Shown here piece after piece: positions 61,731 through 64,000 of a DNA stretch of 64,000 nucleotides. Every line of letters starts with the position of its first letter. Within the stretch, counting starts at the first letter, position 1. Source of the DNA: Planctomycetota bacterium (GTDB taxonomy: Bacteria > Planctomycetota > PLA2 > JAEUHO01). The position numbers and the translations under genes were made by a program. Location of the stretch: NCBI GenBank assembly GCA_029259775.1, contig JAJDEN010000046.1, forward strand, positions 1-64,000, given 5' to 3'. The notes beneath the pieces were generated by a model, which saw only the letters and a list, made by a program, of their open reading frames with translations, searched no databases and was not told the DNA's origin.

Positions 61731-62150
61731 TTAGTTGCCCAGCCCGTTGGCCCTGCGGAACGCGGCCAGCTTCTTGAGCTGGTCCGTCTGCTCCTTGGTG
61801 ACGGCCGGCAGGTCCTTGCCGATGCTCACGGCCGCGGCCTCGAGTCCGCCCAGCAGGATCTTGCGCGAGTCGACGGGAATGCGGTTGGCTTCGAAGCCGG
61901 CCGCGCGCGACTTCTGCACGACCGCCTTGAGACCTCGGCCGCGTGCCTCGTTCTTGAGGACGTAGCTGGAGAGGGCGGTCTCGCGGTCGCGCAGGTAGCC
62001 GACCTCCATCTGCAGCGCTTCGATCTGGGCGCGCATCTTGACGAGTTCCTTGTTCTCGTTCTTCGGGTCAGCCTCATCGTCGCCGCGGGCGAGCGAGAAG
62101 GCGCCGAAGGTGAGAACGAGCACGGCCAGGGTCGTGATGGCGATGCGCAT
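61731..62150 (-). CDS. small exported coiled-coil protein
   Basis: Function unknown. A 139-residue protein with a signal peptide (MRIAITTLAVLVLTFGAFSLARG) and an acidic start to the mature chain. A predicted coiled coil spans about 35-65 (NKELVKMRAQIEALQMEVGYLRDRETAL), and a further helical region runs to the end. No cysteines or catalytic motifs are seen. GGAGGATC lies upstream of the ATG. It is bordered on its 3' side by a strong hairpin and REP-like repeats. Confidence 0.8.
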   Translation of the reverse strand: MRIAITTLAVLVLTFGAFSLARGDDEADPKNENKELVKMRAQIEALQMEVGYLRDRETALSSYVLKNEARGRGLKAVVQKSRAAGFEANRIPVDSRKILLGGLEAAAVSIGKDLPAVTKEQTDQLKKLAAFRRANGLGN

Positions 62151-62361
62151 GGGATCCTCCAGATCGGGTAGCGAGGCTCAAGGCCGCCGCCATCCTAGGG
62201 TCGGTTGGCAGGGATCGGCACGTCGATCCCCCACCACGGGAATCGAGCCTTCATGAAGGGCGTTCCACCCCAGCGCCTCCCGCTCCGGGCGCTGCCCGTG
62301 GGCGATGGTTGCCGCGGCGCCCTGCCCCGGGCAGGATCAGTCGAGCCCCGGATCCGAGCCC

Positions 62362-63642
62362 ATGCGCCTCCTGCCCCCCATCCTCGTCGCCTCCATCCTC
62401 GCCCTGATCGGCGTGCGGTGCGCCATGGAGCCCCACCGCGAGGAAGCCAAGCAGCGCATCACCGGTTTCATCCAGAGCGGAGAGCTGGACAAGGCCACGG
62501 GCCAGCTCGAGCGCTACGTCGGTCGCTACGAGACGATCGACGACGCCTGGTACGCGGCGCAGACCTGGTTCCGGCTGCGCCAGCCGCTGCGTGCCATCGA
62601 TGCCGTCTGGAAGGACGAGCGCATCGCGGCCAAGAAGGAGACCCCGCGGCGCTTCGCCGAGACGGCCCTCCTCACGCTCGGCTGGAGTGGACCGAACCGT
62701 CGGGACGCCACCCCGCTCGAGCCCTTCGTGCTGCTGCCGCTCGTCGAAGGCGGCGCGCCGTGGGCCGTGAAGCGGCTCGAGGGCTACGGGGCGACGTTCG
62801 ACCTCATGCAGGTCGTGCCGTACTTCTTCCCGGCCTACCGGCATCACTCGCGCAAGCCGCTCGAGGTGCTCATCCGCGCCTTCCGCACACGCGGCGAGGA
62901 GAAGTTCGACGTGGCCGCGGCGATGGGCGCGCTGCGCGCCGAGGACTACCCGGAACGCGCCGCCGACATCAAGGTGCTGCGCGACGTGATCGCGAGCGAA
63001 CGCTGGCGCCTGCAGTTCCGCGATGTGTGGACGGTGTCCGCGCTCGCCCTGGGACGCTCCGGCGAACCGGAAGCGCTGGAGTCCCTCGCCAAGGCGGCCG
63101 CGGCGCTCGAAGGCTCCGAGAACGAGCGCGACCAGATCGACCTGCCGATGCTGCACGTCGGCATGATCGCGGGCGGTCGCTTCGACGTGGACCCGAAGCT
63201 CACGCGCTACACGCTGGGCAAGGAGTCCCACCTGAGCGTGCTGACCTGGTACCTCGAAGCGCTCTTGCACCGGTACAAGCTCGGCGACATGCGCTCGGAG
63301 CTGCGCCTGCGCCAGATCTGGGAAGGCCCCGGCAAGAAGCTCCAGGGCCTGCGCACGCGCATCGCCGGCGCGCACCTGCTCCGCGAAGAGCTGCCGAGCG
63401 ACGACGCCGTGAAGACGTTCGTCGGCCGCATGGTGAAGGACATGGAGCGCCCCGGGGCGCCCCTGATCAGCCGCGTCCTCTCGCGCGCCTGGCGCTTGCG
63501 CTCCGGCGAGAAGGGCGGCCTCGACGGCCTGCTCGAGGTCCTGCGCGATGGTGCCAAGGCGATCGCGAGCGGCACGAGTCGCGGCCGGGACGCGGCCTTG
63601 CCGTTCATCGCCGCGCTGCGCGCGCTCTATCTGTACGGCTAG
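62362..63642 (+). CDS. exported helical-repeat protein of unknown function
   Basis: Not recognised. The ATG at 62362 gives MRLLPPILVASILALIGVRCAME, a short signal or anchor that could be read as a weak lipobox (GVRC). The longer upstream frame is rejected because it precedes this segment. The 426-residue mature region is helical, with TPR-like units at about 25-120 (ITGFIQSGELDKATGQLERYV, YAAQTWFRLRQPLRAIDAVW) and HEAT-like units after 130 (VSALALGRSGEPEALESLAKAAAAL). It is convergent with the CHAT-domain gene. Confidence 0.78.
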   Translation: MRLLPPILVASILALIGVRCAMEPHREEAKQRITGFIQSGELDKATGQLERYVGRYETIDDAWYAAQTWFRLRQPLRAIDAVWKDERIAAKKETPRRFAETALLTLGWSGPNRRDATPLEPFVLLPLVEGGAPWAVKRLEGYGATFDLMQVVPYFFPAYRHHSRKPLEVLIRAFRTRGEEKFDVAAAMGALRAEDYPERAADIKVLRDVIASERWRLQFRDVWTVSALALGRSGEPEALESLAKAAAALEGSENERDQIDLPMLHVGMIAGGRFDVDPKLTRYTLGKESHLSVLTWYLEALLHRYKLGDMRSELRLRQIWEGPGKKLQGLRTRIAGAHLLREELPSDDAVKTFVGRMVKDMERPGAPLISRVLSRAWRLRSGEKGGLDGLLEVLRDGAKAIASGTSRGRDAALPFIAALRALYLYG

Positions 63643-63645
63643 GGG

Positions 63646-64000
63646 CTACCGCGCCGCGCCCCAGAGGACCCACGCGGCCCAGTAGTAGGGGTGCTTCCAC
63701 CTCGACTGCGCACGCACGTGCGCTTGTGCGCGGCGCAGCGCCTCGGACGCGGCGAGGCCTGCCTTCCCGCCCTTGGGTTGCCACAGCTCGTAGAAGCGGA
63801 CCATCAATGCCTGGGTAGCGTCGTCATCGACGCGCCAGAGCGAGCCCATCACGCGTCCGGCTCCCGCCATCTGGAACCCCTGCACGAGACCGACCACACC
63901 CTCGCCGGCCTCGGTGGTACCGAGCGCCGTCTGGCAGGCCGACAACACCACGAGATCGACGCTGTCGAGGTCGAGTTGCGAGGCCTCCAACGCGGTGAGG
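63646..64000 (-). CDS. CHAT-domain (caspase-like) protease, C-terminal end; 5' part off the window
   Basis: The 117 codons present are the end of a CHAT (caspase HetF-associated with TPRs) peptidase domain. The catalytic cysteine is in DLVVLSACQTALG, followed by the typical GEGVVGLVQGFQMAGAGRVMGSLWRVDDDATQALMVRFYELW and the closing HPYYWAAWVLWGAAR. The catalytic histidine and any N-terminal TPR or sensor domain lie beyond position 64000. In other bacteria CHAT proteases act in regulated proteolysis and some defence systems; nothing here identifies the role. Confidence 0.93.
   Translation of the reverse strand, partial: LTALEASQLDLDSVDLVVLSACQTALGTTEAGEGVVGLVQGFQMAGAGRVMGSLWRVDDDATQALMVRFYELWQPKGGKAGLAASEALRRAQAHVRAQSRWKHPYYWAAWVLWGAAR

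Overview
The window is a gene-dense, very GC-rich stretch of bacterial chromosome. It has 47 supported protein genes, one tRNA-Arg, several short repeats and palindromes, and no rRNA, CRISPR array or transposase gene. Lipid A genes (lpxB, lpxD), a predicted outer-membrane beta-barrel and many lipoprotein or signal-peptide proteins show a diderm (LPS-type) envelope. Large carboxypeptidase-regulatory-like repeat proteins, an MJ0042-type zinc ribbon protein, CHASE2 cyclase, CHAT protease, HEAT-repeat secreted proteins and many lineage-restricted unknowns fit Planctomycetota or a close PVC relative. This assignment is an inference from gene content; no marker gene was searched.

Layout. 1-9.9 kb: uvrB (cut by the left edge) with a zinc-ribbon membrane protein; a GspF-like protein; then a minus-strand unit made of a squalene-cyclase-fold lipoprotein, a membrane protein and a remarkable E1/ThiF-TusA-pseudoE1 fusion; then DUF309, pterin dehydratase and DUF1294 genes. 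9.9-16.4 kb: outer-membrane barrel, cupin, DinB, tRNA-Arg, then argG coupled to a P-loop protein, lipB and nadA. 16.4-19.6 kb: a YtrABC-like regulator/ABC exporter operon with a palindromic putative operator. 19.7-28 kb: a giant repeat protein, a Cas4/AddB-like Fe-S nuclease, and a probable cyclic-nucleotide signalling block (class II phosphodiesterase, GAF-PP2C phosphatase, and a convergent CHASE2 adenylate cyclase behind an M48 protease). 29.7-39.2 kb: large exported unknowns, a LOG-like protein and a 950-residue enzyme resembling GPI ethanolamine-phosphate transferases. 39.3-44.9 kb: a UvrA paralogue lacking the insertion domain, lpxB with a CPBP protease, and lpxD. 45-51 kb: a 1298-residue repeat protein and a beta-propeller dehydrogenase joined to two haem motifs. 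51.2-56.5 kb: an apparent minus-strand run from map through a lysyl-tRNA synthetase/HD-domain fusion to a methyltransferase. 56.8-61 kb: an mrfA-mrfB-like DNA repair pair separated by a 180-bp MITE-like inverted-repeat element. 61.5-64 kb: REP-like palindromes, two exported unknowns and the end of a CHAT-domain gene.

Themes. Several genes serve DNA repair or nucleic-acid processing (uvrB, UvrA paralogue, mrfA/mrfB, the Fe-S nuclease). Cofactor and sulfur metabolism is represented by lipB, nadA, the pterin dehydratase and the E1-TusA fusion. The most unusual items are domain fusions: E1-TusA-pseudoE1, LysRS-HD with an altered HD motif, an ABC permease with a large exported domain, and a haem-bearing propeller dehydrogenase.
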